Positions 1 to 10,480 are shown, counted from the first letter of the stretch. The stretch: 64,000 bases of DNA from Ziziphus jujuba (GCF_031755915.1 NC_083388.1:3851501-3915500), one strand, 5' to 3'. Numbers and translations: made by a program. The notes: a model not told the origin generated them from the sequence alone.

Positions 1-723
1 TCTCTATTTTTAATTCTTCTTTTGGTAATCATTTCTCTATTTCTCTTTTCAAACCCACCTATTGCTTGTTTGTATACATCTGTCAAAATCAGATTTGAAG
101 TTCTTACTGGGTTTCTCTGTTTCTTTTTTTTTTTTCTTTTTTTTTTAGTGAAATCCTTTGGTGAGTACAGAGAAAGAGGAATTAAGGCAAATACCTTGAA
201 GAATTGCACAAGATAATTCATGCTGTCATCTGTGCTGATCTCATAGTGAAGAAATCTTATAAGGAACCACCCCAGGACACTATAAACGTTTATGGTACAC
301 CTCCCTGCATTTTTCTGATCAAAAATTCAAAACCCACCACTTATCGGTCGAATATTTTCTCAAGGCTTTACAATTTTTGTTTCAATCTTTTATTGCTAAT
401 TCATTTTTTGATTGTAGACCTCACTTTAGGCCATCCCCCCCCCCCCCCCCCCCCTTTCCCCCCCTTTGTTTTTGTGAGCAAAGACTAAAAGAACCATAAT
501 AATGGTAGTGAATAGAGAAATGATAAAAATAAACAACAAGCATCCCATTTACTATTTCATTCTTGCTACAACATATATGTTTTCTTAATGTTTAAATTTT
601 TGTGAGGTTGATAATTATTGAATGTTATCTGGTCTTGTGTTTGAATGTCTTAACATTATATAATGTTGTCTAGCAAAGAAAATATTTAGTTTAAATCCTA
701 AGCAAATACCTGCATATTTAATT
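1..723. other. Intergenic, no supported gene
   Basis: T-rich stretches dominate and no conserved coding block is recognised. A run of 20 C residues lies at 435-454. Short open frames here are low-complexity and carry no family signature. Confidence 0.6.
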
Positions 724-905
724 TTGCCTAACATATGTGTTGGAAGTGGAGTGAGAAGATGGAAGTGAGGAAGAGACTAAGAGACTTAGAGGTGAAAAAG
801 GGTCCTAGGCACAGTTGGATCGAGCTTAACAATAGAGTTCATGGATTTTCTGTTGCAGATAAAACTCATCCTCATTGTACCATGATAGATGCAATTTTGG
901 AGTCC
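724..905 (+). pseudogene. PPR protein C-terminal (E/E+ motif) fragment
   Basis: The frame running through 735-900 encodes a stretch typical of the E/E+ region at the C terminus of PLS-class pentatricopeptide repeat proteins. It contains EVRKRLRDLEVKKGP, then HSWIELNNRVHGFSV, then ADKTHPH. In intact members this follows the PPR array and helps recruit organellar RNA-editing factors. No PPR repeats are visible upstream and a stop lies just before the fragment, so this is a detached relic. The family assignment rests on motif recognition only. Confidence 0.7.
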
Positions 906-1009
906 CATGGAGATTCCCCTGGGGTCTTATTCCACGCCTTATGATGAAAGGGGGGTCGGTGTGGTGTAAAGTGAAGATTGAGGGAAGTAAAGCAAAATTC
1001 CCTTATGGG

Positions 1010-1211
1010 GTATTCTGTAGCTAGTGTTTCACTGGCTATAGTATTCACTGGCTTTCAAGGAATGGAATATTATCAAGCACCCTTCACTATTTCGGATAGT
1101 ATTCATGGTTCTACCTTTTTCTTAGCAACTGGCTTTCATGGTTGTTATGTGATTATAAGTACTCTTTTCTGGATCGTATGTGGTATTTGCCAATATCTTG
1201 ATCAACTGTGA
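1010..1211 (+). pseudogene. cox3: Nuclear copy of mitochondrial cox3 (NUMT fragment)
   Basis: The frame at 978-1211 matches the core of plant mitochondrial cytochrome c oxidase subunit III, with [20 protein letters not shown] followed by [12 protein letters not shown] and a final ICQYL. In mitochondria the protein is a membrane subunit of complex IV. Only about 60-65 residues are present, without the N-terminal helices or the C-terminal WYWHFVD region, and several residues differ from the usual plant sequence ([10 protein letters not shown], for example). The AT-rich flanks are nuclear in character, so this is a fragment of organelle DNA inserted in the nucleus, not a functional gene. Confidence 0.8.
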
Positions 1212-2628
1212 ACTAGTGAGTCAAAATTACTTGTGTCTGTTAAGCTACCATGTAGCTGCATTGTCGATAGATCTTTGTCCTCTTTTTGCGGAAAGAATAA
1301 TATATAGATATGTGCAGGATGTAAACCTCACCAGATGCATATGGGACATGAAAGACTCTTGTATGATCAAACTTTCTCACTCCACATCCATACATATCTT
1401 TTAAATATTAATATATAGATATATGTAGGAGTAAATATGTTTACATTACAATTGTTGCTTGTTCAATGCATCTTGCTTTCCGTAAAGGGCTTCATCTCTC
1501 AGCTAAAATATACTGTTATGTCTGACTAGGACAAGCTATGATTTTTTTTTTCCCTCTCAAACCTTGGCAAAACAAAACATGTACATATTACCTTGTTTTC
1601 ATTCTATACGTGTGAATTGGTTCAACTTTACATTTTCTTACATTAGATTACCATATCATATGCATATATATTTGTACACACACTTGAAGTACCTAGGCAT
1701 ATATGTATATATTAACTCTATTGTCCAATCTGATTATGTTTCTATGCCAATAATGGATACTCATTCTAATATTATCTTATCATAATCTCTTTGACCATGT
1801 TTTAATCATAATCTCATTAACCATGTTTTATTAGCTGTGTATCTATCTTTGATATGCTTGGAAATTTATTGTTATTTAGATGCCAGCAGAATATATACGA
1901 CAAGTAGAGAACTTTTTACTGAAATTACTACTTAAAAGGCTTACCTTCAAATGCCTTACAGTCAAATCCTAGATATTTTTATTTTTATCTATCATATATA
2001 TATATATATATATGTAGATAGGAGATAGTTGTGTTTCTTGATCAAAGAAATGGAATTATCTCCTTTGAAAGTCGAATTCTTATTGAACATCGGCATGGAA
2101 GGCCATTGAAGAATGCCATGCATGTTTTTTTGTTACTGGTGAAGTTCAACATCAATATTAGATTTGTTACATGTGTTGATGGTGTGATGAATGATTATGG
2201 GGGTCTAATCCCCCTCATTTTATTCTTCTTTCTTTAGTATAGAAACAATGAGCTCCAACTTACTTTTTTGTGCCAATATCTGTGAACTTGCAATTAATAC
2301 AATGTCTTTAATAAATGCATTTTGTGTATAACTTAACATGTAGATAACGAGCATGTTAAAGATAATTTGGTTATATATGCTAAATGCTGAGTTATACTGA
2401 TAATATGCAAGTTTGGTTATATATACTATGTATATTATATTTATTCTGTTTTGTTCTACTTTGAGATTAAACTACCTTTAGTTTCTCTTTGTAGCTAGGT
2501 TTGATCATATAACGTTAGAAAAAAAAAAAAAGTTAGTTACTTGGTTACATGAATGACTTTCTTTGTTTGTTTTTCCTTTTATAAACAAAGAATCTGACGA
2601 TAGTTGCTCTCTTTCTTTGTTTGATAGG
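1212..2628. other. Intergenic, AT-rich
   Basis: No coding similarity is recognised. A short (TA)n tract lies near 1996-2013. Sequence just after 1211 might be a further decayed extension of the cox3 copy, but the match is too poor to claim. Confidence 0.5.
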
Positions 2629-2718
2629 TTCAACTTAAAGAAGCTCACATATGAAGAAAGGAAGAACCATTTAATTGAAGGATTGACTAAATTTGGGCGG
2701 TGGCATAAATTTTCAAAG
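2629..2718 (+). other. Orphan exon-like coding block
   Basis: A 90-bp open block is bounded by a good acceptor (tttgatag) and a good donor (aaag/gtacat). In one frame it reads LTYEERKNHLIEGLTKFGRW and then HKFSK, which is charged, helical and protein-like. I do not recognise the family with certainty. No neighbouring exon could be joined to it, so it is either a stray exon of a decayed gene or a duplicated fragment. Confidence 0.35.
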
Positions 2719-3688
2719 GTACATAGCTTAAATTTTTCTCCCTAATTTTGTTTTTATTTTTGATGAAGTATGGAAGAATGTGAATTTTTTATGCTGAGAA
2801 ATGTGGATTTTGTATGCTGGAAGAATTATATGTTGTGTTTTTTTGTATGCTAGAAGTATGGAGATTGAAGACTGAATTGTGGAGAATAGAAATTGAAGTT
2901 TTGGAAGAATTGTTTGTTTTGTTTGGTTTTTTAATTGTATATCCTATTTAACTTGAAGTTTTATTTTGTTTATTTGCATTACAAGATCATATGAATGGTT
3001 ACATTGTCATATTCTCCATCAACTAGCTAAAGCAAAATTCTAAGTAAATTAGCTCATAATGTATATCAAGTGTGCAATATCTTTGTCCCCAAAATTCATA
3101 TTTATGTAGACTCATATATAATGTGCATCATAGTTTTGTTCACATATTATTTAATATATTATATAAGTTGTTTCATATATTCAAAGTCTAAATACACTAC
3201 TATATCTTGGTTGTTTACTTTTTTTTTTTTTTTAAATTTTAAGCATTTTATCCTCCTAATGGAGCTCTCTTATGTTAACTATAATTTAGAGGAAATGGAT
3301 TTTGTTATGTCCATGAGAGAAAATAACTTAATAACCTTTTGCTTTATTCTTTTATTTGACATTCTCTAAATTATTACCATATAGTTTTGTATGTTATCGG
3401 TGTTTGATTTGTTTACTTAAAGAGCTTTTCTTTTATGATGTCTAACCTTTTTGTATAAACTTTTCTTTGGGAACATGGATACAACCTTTTTTCTTTGGGG
3501 ACATGTTTACAACCTTTCTTTATCATAGTGTTGGGAATGAGGAGTGTACTTGATTAGGCTGGTAAAATTTCTGTCTGAAAGTCTTTGCACACTTTTCAAT
3601 TTATTAGAGTTGATTTTCTCTAGATTGCATTATTCATTTCATAAGCACCTTTATCTGGGAGTCACTGAAACATATTATTCATTTAAAT
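2719..3688. other. Intergenic, AT-rich
   Basis: No recognisable gene. The segment is T-rich, with a poly-T run at about 3219-3233. Confidence 0.5.
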
Positions 3689-4087
3689 TTGATAGATAAT
3701 GCACATGCCGTATAGAGAATCCTGGCTTTCCTTGTATCCATGCAATTGCAGCATGTAAGCATCGACATATTTCTCCATATATCCTTTGCTCAACGCATTA
3801 CTCAGTTGACTCACTCCGTGATGCATATTCAGAAACCATATATCCACTTGGAGATAAATGTTAGTGGCATGCTCTAGATGATGCCATAAACCAGCTTGTA
3901 CTTCCACCTAAGATTGGCAAACAGTCAGGAAGACCAAGAAAGAAGAGGATTCAATCAAGGAAAGGAGTGTCATCAATATAGATGCGGGAGATACAAACAA
4001 ATTGGTCACAGCAACCGATCATGCTCAGCCGCCATACCTCTTAATAGCACTGCCAACACACAGCACCATTCAACTGAAGGACCATAA
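3689..4087 (+). pseudogene. MULE (Mutator-like) transposase C-terminal relic
   Basis: Read on the plus strand with frame shifts, this encodes the tail of a plant MULE transposase. It has a SWIM-like GIPCIHAIAACKH segment, then DAYSETIYPLGDK, then LVLPPKIGKQSGRPRKKRIQ, and then a zinc knuckle near 3985-4030. In the knuckle the second cysteine of the usual CxxC is a tyrosine (CGRYKQIGHSNRSC). In-frame stops and frameshifts break it, and no DDE catalytic part is present. The order of SWIM zinc finger, basic linker and CCHC knuckle is characteristic of the family. Confidence 0.75.
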
Positions 4088-4269
4088 ATCGTTCTACGCT
4101 ATATTAAGACAATGGGGGCATGTTATGTGGTATGTGTGTGTTATGCAATGTAGTAAGAAATGCAGTTAGTAGCTCAACTGTGTAACGTGTGTTTTGGCAT
4201 AATAGACGTTGGTTTTATGTGTTGTTTGGTTGGAAAAGTCATCTGTCATATTGTGTTGATAAAATATAA

Positions 4270-5470
4270 ATGACCCTAAAAAGAAAAAAAAACCCCAAAA
4301 GTTTGGAAAAAGTTCTCAAATTGGCAAAAATAATTGATTACCGTAGGTTTCATCGGTAATTACCGAAACCCCTGTGGTAATCATATTTTTCCAATTTTTT
4401 GGCCCCCACAAGTCCCCTAATGTGTGTTAAATGCAACAACATGCAAAATATACATTCTTTAATGATCCTAAGGAGAAAAAACCCCAAAATTTTTGGAAAA
4501 ATTTTCAAATTGGCACAAAAATTTGATTACCATGGGGCCTTCGATAATTACCGATGAAACCTACGGTAATCAATTTATACTTGCTAGAAAAATTACCGTA
4601 GAAATCATCGATAATTACCGAAACCCCTATGGTAATCACATTCGACAACTTTTTTAGCCCCCACAAGTCTCCTAATGTGTGTTAAAAGGAACAACATGCA
4701 AAATATACATTGTTCAATGATCCTAAGGAGAAAAAACCCCAAAAGTTCTAAAAAATTTCTCAAATTGGCACAAAAATTTGATTACCGTAGGGCCTTCGGT
4801 AATTACCAATGAAACCTACGAATCAATTTATACTTGCTGGAAACATTACCGAAGGTTTCATCAGTAATTACCGAAACCCCTGTGGTAATCACATTTTACC
4901 AATTTTTTGGTCCCCACAAGTCCCCTAATGTGTGTTAAATGCAAAAACATGCAAAATATATGTTCTTCAATGATCTTAAGGAGAAAAAATCCCAAAAGTT
5001 TTGAAAAAGTTCTCAAATTGGCAAAAAAAAATTGATTACCGTAGGGCCTTCGTTAATTACTGAAAAACCCTTTGGTAATTTTTCCAGCAAGTATAAATTG
5101 ATTACCGTAGGCTTCATCGGTAATTACAGAAGGCCCTACAAATAATCAAATTTTTGTGCCAATTTAGAACTTTTTCAGAACTTTTGGACTTTTTCTCCTT
5201 AAGATCATTGAAGAATGTATATTTTGCATGTTTTTGCATTTAACACACATTAGAGGACTTGTGGGGGCCAAAAAATTGGTAAAATATGATTACCACAGGG
5301 GTTTCGGTAATTACCGATGAAACCTTCGGTAATTTTTCTAGCAAGTATAAATTGATTACCATAGGTTTCATCGGTAATTACCGAAGGCCCTATGGTAATC
5401 AAATTTTTGTGCCAATTTGAGAACTTTTTCAGAACTTTTAGGGTTTTTTCTCCTTAGGATCATTGAAGAA
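4270..5470. repeat. Head-to-head array of ~250-bp repeats (left arm and centre)
   Basis: Units of about 250 bp repeat in direct orientation from about 4270 to 5055. Each carries gattaccgtaggtttcatcgg-like palindromic modules, a cccccacaagtcccctaatg block and an aaacatgcaaaatatac block. From about 5060 the same units continue in reverse complement. Units are also internally palindromic, because GATTACCGTAGG recurs against CCTACGGTAATC. The result is one long imperfect inverted repeat centred near 5055-5065, whose right arm resumes beyond the nested TRIM at 6103. There is no coding capacity. Transcription would give a long hairpin. Confidence 0.85.
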
Positions 5471-5635
5471 TGTGAGATCCCACATCGGTTAGAAATGGGA
5501 ACGAAACACTCCATATAAGTGGGTGTGGATACCTTACCCTTGAGAAGCCTTTTAAAACCTTAAGGGTTGGGTTGTAAAAGGATTCCCTAGGCCCAAAGAG
5601 GACAATATCTCATGCGGGTGGTTTGGGCTGTCACA
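5471..5635 (+). repeat. TRIM LTR 1
   Basis: A 165-bp terminal repeat, TGTGAGATCC...CTGTCACA, abutting the left 5-bp target duplication. The primer-binding site tggtatcagagcc follows at 5638. Confidence 0.9.
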
Positions 5636-5701
5636 GATGGTATCAGAGCCGGACCCGGATCAGTGTGCCAGCGAGGACACTGGGCCCCAAGGGTGGAGGA
5701 T

Positions 5702-5866
5702 TGTGAGATCCCACATCGGTTGGAAAGAGAAACGAAACACTCCATATAAGTGGGTGTGGATTCCTTTCTCTTGAGAGGCCTTTTAAAACCTTGAGGGCTG
5801 GGTTGTAAGAGAATTTTCTAGGCCCAAAGAGGACAATATCTTATGCGGGTGGTCTGGGCTGTCACA
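5702..5866 (+). repeat. TRIM LTR 2 (middle)
   Basis: This 165-bp copy is shared by two internal regions. The second primer-binding site, at 5869, has one change (tggtatcagaac). Confidence 0.9.
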
Positions 5867-5932
5867 GATGGTATCAGAACCGGACCCAGATCGGTGTGCC
5901 AACGAGGACGCTGGGCCCCAAGCGGGGAGGAT

Positions 5933-6097
5933 TGTGAGATCCCACATCGGTTGGAAAGGGGAACGAAACACTCCATATAAGTGGGTGTGGCTACTTTTCC
6001 CTTGAGAAGCCTTTTAAAACCTTGAGGATTGGGTTGTAAGAGGATTCCCCAGGCCCAAAGAGGACAATATCTCATGCGAGTGGTCTGGGCTGTCACA
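5933..6097 (+). repeat. TRIM LTR 3
   Basis: A 165-bp copy ending in tcaca at 6097, followed by aaaaa and then tgtatattttgc, which is the continuation of the host repeat unit. Confidence 0.9.
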
Positions 6098-6102
6098 AAA
6101 AA

Positions 6103-6287
6103 TGTATATTTTGCATGTTTATGCATTTTACATATATTAGGGGACTTGTGGAGTCAAAAAATTGGTAAAATGTGATAACCATAGGGGTTTCAGTAATTAT
6201 CGATGAAACCTATGGTAATTTTTTCAGCAACTACAAATTGATTACCGTAGGTTTCATCGGTAATTACCGAAGGCCCTATGGTAATCA
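6103..6287. repeat. Right arm remainder of the head-to-head array
   Basis: After the TRIM the interrupted unit resumes with tgtatattttgcatg and continues through the aggggacttgtgg and ggttaccg-type palindromic modules. It stops abruptly at about 6287, where gene-like sequence begins. Confidence 0.8.
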
Positions 6288-6756
6288 AAAACCAAATGAC
6301 GTTGCTCGCCATTAAAACAGCAACTGAAGATCTACCAAAACCATCAAATGGACCAAAATTGAAATCTAGAACCAAAGGACTAATTAGGAAGCAAACCATA
6401 TTCCCAGCTATGGCTCCCAAAGCCCCAAAGAGAACATTCAATTGCTTCTTCAACCTCCTCGATCCAGATTTTTCAAAAGAAACCTTGGCAAGCAACATCA
6501 AAAACTTGAAAACACCCACAAATCCCAGTAGTATCGGAACAAAATCGTCATTTGCTAAAGACCCAGATTCTTCCGATCCACCATTCAAGTATTTCTGAAG
6601 CAACAAAGAAGAAATAACAACAAGCGAGAAGGTAAAAGCATTCCGATACTCTTAGAAATAAAGGCAAGATTGAAGATGGACATCGTCGAGCATTAGCTTG
6701 AAGATCTGAGCATTGCTTTCATTGAACTCAAACCTGTTGTCCTTGGATTTGGTCAT
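6288..6756 (-). pseudogene. Membrane-protein gene fragment, truncated by the repeat array
   Basis: On the minus strand an ATG at 6754-6756 opens MTKSKDNRFEFNESNAQIFK. An in-frame TAA near 6652-6657 interrupts it. The frame then continues through hydrophobic segments (FVPILLGFVGVFKFLMLLAK and GALGAIAGNMVCFLISPLVL) that look like two or three membrane helices. At about 6287 the frame runs into the array, and everything after SSVAVLMA is repeat-derived. This is the 5' part of a plant integral membrane protein whose family I cannot name. The stop and the truncation make it a pseudogene or a captured fragment. Confidence 0.6.
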
Positions 6757-7619
6757 TTTTCTAATCTCAGCATTGGTTTCGGATGAAAACCCAGAAGCTG
6801 AATCAGAGGAGCCACAAAAGATTTCCTTGTATTGGATCTAAAATAAAGGACATCCAGGTCTTTTAAAATTTTTTTAAGGGTGTAATGGATATTAAAGGAT
6901 GAAACAAAAAAGTTTACCAGTGCAAGGGTATATATCATCATGGCCCTTCTAAAGAGGACATTGGGCCAAATTCCCCTCTATTATTCTGTTTCGAGCTAAT
7001 GGATCAGTTTGCTCAATCACAATCTTGCTCTGTTTGTGTTTCACTTTCTTTCTGTACTCTAGGTCAAAGAATGTTATGGCCCAATAAATAAACGGCGTCG
7101 TTCGTCAGCGAGAGACACAACTAGCAGTCTAGCACAACTAACCTGGCCTGTTTGTTACCGGCCTCTCATCATTTATGCTTCTAATTACACCCCATTAGTT
7201 AGCCTGTGTACACCCTGATTATTTGAAGGTAGTATATGAATACAAAGTCGTACTTAAGTCTCTTTTTCAAAGTTATTTGTGAAACAATTATAAATTGGTT
7301 TGGTTTATTTATTTGTTTTTTCATTTAAACCGTTGAGAATAGCTAGATGTAAAGTGGATAAATAAGCCAAAGTCTTTAATTTTGAAAGACTGGTTCTGAA
7401 TAGACTTTATACTTATAGGCTTGCTCCAATGGTTGTAACTTGTACCATTTACACACCTCTAAGTCCAACATCCAATCCTTGACTTAGGTAAAAAATCCCG
7501 CTCCCCATTGTTGTAATCCAAAAAAGGGAAAGACTGGCTTTACCGTATCACCAATAACTCCTTCTAATTCTTCCATCCTGTAAAACTATTCTACATACTC
7601 AACTCTTCTAAACTTATCA
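6757..7619. other. Intergenic
   Basis: No coding similarity recognised. It separates the truncated membrane-protein fragment from the NBS-LRR relic. Confidence 0.5.
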
Positions 7620-9660
7620 AGCTCAGTACGATATTCGGCTCAGTCCTTTCCAGTTTACAAGGAGGAAAATTTCTCAAACCTAACAAGCTTAAACAAGCTA
7701 ATTGTTCGGCAACTCCATAATATCTAATGAGAAACGTGAAGGATTTCCAAGTTCCTTAGCTCCCCAAGAAAATCTACAACTTCCAATTTTGGACAACAAT
7801 CTATCTTCAGTTCCTCTAAAGATAGGAACTTTAGCAAACTTTTGGAGTAAAACCTTTTGAGGTTTGGGAGATCTTCTACACATAAGGTTTTAGATTGGGG
7901 AGCCCTTTCTTATCCATCCCTTCTAAGTCTCTTATGTCATTTACGAGTATTGCATTCTCCATAGTACTACATTGACATACCTCTAGACGCTCAAGCTGCA
8001 CTAGGTTGTTGAGAGTGACACTTATTGTTGCTGTCATGTAGTTTAATTTTATGGTTATTTATTTATCCTTGTTTCTATTTTGCTGAGTTGTAACAATGTT
8101 TTTGATAAATATCTGATGTATTACATAGCCAAGATATGGTTTGTTGGACTGTTTTGCAAGAATGTTGAAATATATTTTTTTCTTGAATGAAAATATCCAA
8201 AGCTATTTTTCTCTGCTTGTCCACCATTTTTCTGTGTTTTAACTCTCTAAAAGCCAACATAGGCTTCTGACCATAGCAAAAGATGACAGATGCTTTAAAC
8301 TATTACAATGGTTATGAGTGAAGATTATTAGATTCTACCAGTTAAATGTTTCTGGAAGTTGGTCTGGTGATAACATTTCGGAGCTGAGTGTGGATAATTT
8401 CAAATACTTCAAGCTAGGAAATGCAACCTGCTAAGAGATCAATTTCAATTTTTTCAGTACTTAAAACTAATATATGGATTAATATACTCATGAATTGATA
8501 TTATTAACTTATTTTTATGGAAGTAACAAGCTTTGAAGTTTGAAGAATTATACCATTGTACTGAATAGAGGTATAGGATGTCCATCTTTCATCCGACTTG
8601 TGAAGGTAGTCTCCAATTCATCATGGAAAGATATGAATGAGCTTCAATGATGATTCCACTATCAAAGAGCATAGTTAAGGAAACTCATACTTACCAGTGA
8701 CTTCAATAGGAATAATGCAGGGTTCAGAAGGAAACTCAATACTCTATCAGCATCTTACATTTAACAACTTAGATTTCCTCAAGTTGTATGAAGAATGAGA
8801 AGAGATTCTTTAATCTATCACAATCTCTCACTTTTACAACACTAAGTTTGCCAAAAGAATCTGCTGAGAGTTTGCCATGGAATATCTTTTCCAGGTTCAT
8901 CATTTTATCAAGATACAATAACTCCAAACTTGGAAAAGTAGAGCAAGAATGATTTTTCTCCATGGAATTGATGATGTATACCAATTCATCATTCTTCACA
9001 ATTATAAGATTCTTCAACTATGGAAGACCCTATGGATCTGAACCATAAACAGTATTTTTTCACACCTTTTGATCTATGCAGATTGAGAACTTTAGATCTT
9101 TTCAACAACATTTCAAGACCATGATCATCTCTCAATCTTCTTATGTCAAGCTCAAGTCTTAAAATTGTTGAGCAATTTGATCTGGCCATAAAAGACATAT
9201 TGTACAAGTTTGCTGCAAATCTTCCTATTAATATTTTATATGTCTTCAACTTCATACAAGTCTTTTGGCATAATGTACCACCAAGGCTGGTAGCCTAGTG
9301 GAAGGAAGCTACTTAGCCTTCACATCTGCGAGTCCAGGAGTTGAGATTCGAGTCTTACAAGCCCCGCTATTGCCTCGGATGGTCCCATGCTGTGTATTCG
9401 CGTGGTGCAGGGCTCCGGTCTGATGCCAATGATACTACGCACCAGGAGGCATCTTTTTTCGTGGAAGCAAAAAAAAAAAAAAAAAAAAAAGTCTTTGGGC
9501 ATAATGTTAAAATCAAGTATGTGTGTATGTAAAGTGCTCAATTGAGACAGATTCTTTAACTCAATAAGGTTAGCATTTCTTCTGTCACAGTAGAGTCCAT
9601 TCATATCCCATCTTGTAAAGCTCTTTTCCAAAGCCATATACTTACCAAACTCCAAGTAGT
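7620..9660 (-). pseudogene. CC-NBS-LRR disease-resistance gene relic (LRR part)
   Basis: Several minus-strand blocks match the C-terminal LRR region of plant CC-NBS-LRR immune receptors (At4g27190/RPS2-like). In 5' to 3' order they are: 9520-9655 with RRNANLIELKNLSQLSTLHT and IMPKD; 9010-9255 with KTYKILIG, STILRLELDI and LEMLLKRSKVLNL; 8769-9017 with LIIVKNDELVYIINSME and KLSVVKVRDCDRLKNLFSF; 8340-8450 with VAFPSLKYLKLSTLSSEML; and 7690-8000 with LVQLERLEVCQCSTMENAI and further LRR-like text. The blocks lie in different frames with stops between them, and a SINE splits the gene. No NB-ARC domain is seen upstream. Intact relatives sense pathogen effectors; this copy is dead. Confidence 0.8.
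9277..9488 (+). mobile_element. tRNA-derived SINE inside the NBS-LRR relic
   Basis: A body of about 210 bp carries a box A-like ggtagcctagtgg and a box B-like gattcgagtct (RNA polymerase III internal promoter), and ends in a poly-A tract of about 20. It is flanked by a 19-bp target duplication, aagtcttttggcataatgt at 9258-9276 and aagtctttgggcataatgt at 9489-9507, with one mismatch. The insertion splits the resistance-gene frame just after its IMPKD motif. Confidence 0.9.
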
Positions 9661-10445
9661 CGGTGAAAAAGTGTTATATGAATAATAAGATGCATATGAT
9701 CTTCAAATTTGGTCAGCAACATAATCCTGCACTCTGTAAGAGAAAATTAATTAGGCAGATTATGTTGTCATTCTCTGCATTTTTCTCATGCATGTTCTTT
9801 CTTTTGGTGATTCTCCACATATGATTCTCTTACAGATATCTGAACGTTTTCAAAAAGCGTGACTGATTTTCAATCATATTTGTATCATATATACTTGGAG
9901 CATGCGAAGTAGGTTAAACCAGGGACAAATCATGCATGCTGAAATAATAAAAGCAAGTTTGGTCAAACATTTTGGGCTTAAAAACTAGTTTCATGTGAAA
10001 ACACCACCAAGAACTATTTTCACAAAATAAAAGAAAGATAAATACCATAAACATACACATCGATTGCAATGAGTTACAAGAAATCAATAGTTCGTAAAAC
10101 GATATGATCGATTGTTTTGTTATATCAGAGAACAAAGTGCAAATTGTGTTACAAATTAATAGCATTAGATTAACCTAAATAACAATTTATTTCGATGAAT
10201 TACCTAACTAACAATTTACTTGTCTTTGGGTCAGATTGTTTATATGTATATATATGGCATTTGGGAGAAATGCAATTAATTTAGAAAAATATATGGTGTG
10301 AGATGTGACCTAAACTGTCCAAAAGGGAAGTGACCCATGTGGGAGAAGAATGGGCCTCCAGTCTTCCAAATAATGGGCAGAGAATAACACAAGAATTTGA
10401 TGTGTGAATGTCAGATGTTCAAGACAAATTGTTTGGGTTTGGACA

Positions 10446-10480
<35 letters not shown>

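Larger units (their letters stand above)
5471..6097. mobile_element. TRIM retrotransposon, tandem form with three LTRs
   Basis: Three copies of a 165-bp LTR lie at 5471-5635, 5702-5866 and 5933-6097. Each begins tgtgagatcccacatcgg and ends ctgtcaca (5'-TG...CA-3'). They are separated by two ~66-bp internal regions that start with tggtatcagagcc, the primer-binding site complementary to initiator-methionine tRNA. The internal regions end in a purine-rich tract just before the next LTR. There is no coding capacity, as is normal for terminal-repeat retrotransposons in miniature. The flanks aagaa (5466-5470) and aaaaa (6098-6102) fit a 5-bp target duplication with one mutation. Confidence 0.92.

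Noticed and set aside
5783..6126. Minus-strand open frames of 60-100 codons over the LTR repeats
   Set aside because: They are translations of the TRIM LTRs and internal regions and repeat with the LTR period. TRIMs are non-coding.
6278..6598. Plus-strand 106-codon frame
   Set aside because: Antisense shadow of the minus-strand membrane-protein fragment; its Pro/Lys/Thr-rich composition shows no family signature.
9341..9532. Plus-strand frame ending in poly-lysine
   Set aside because: Translation of the SINE body and its poly-A tail.
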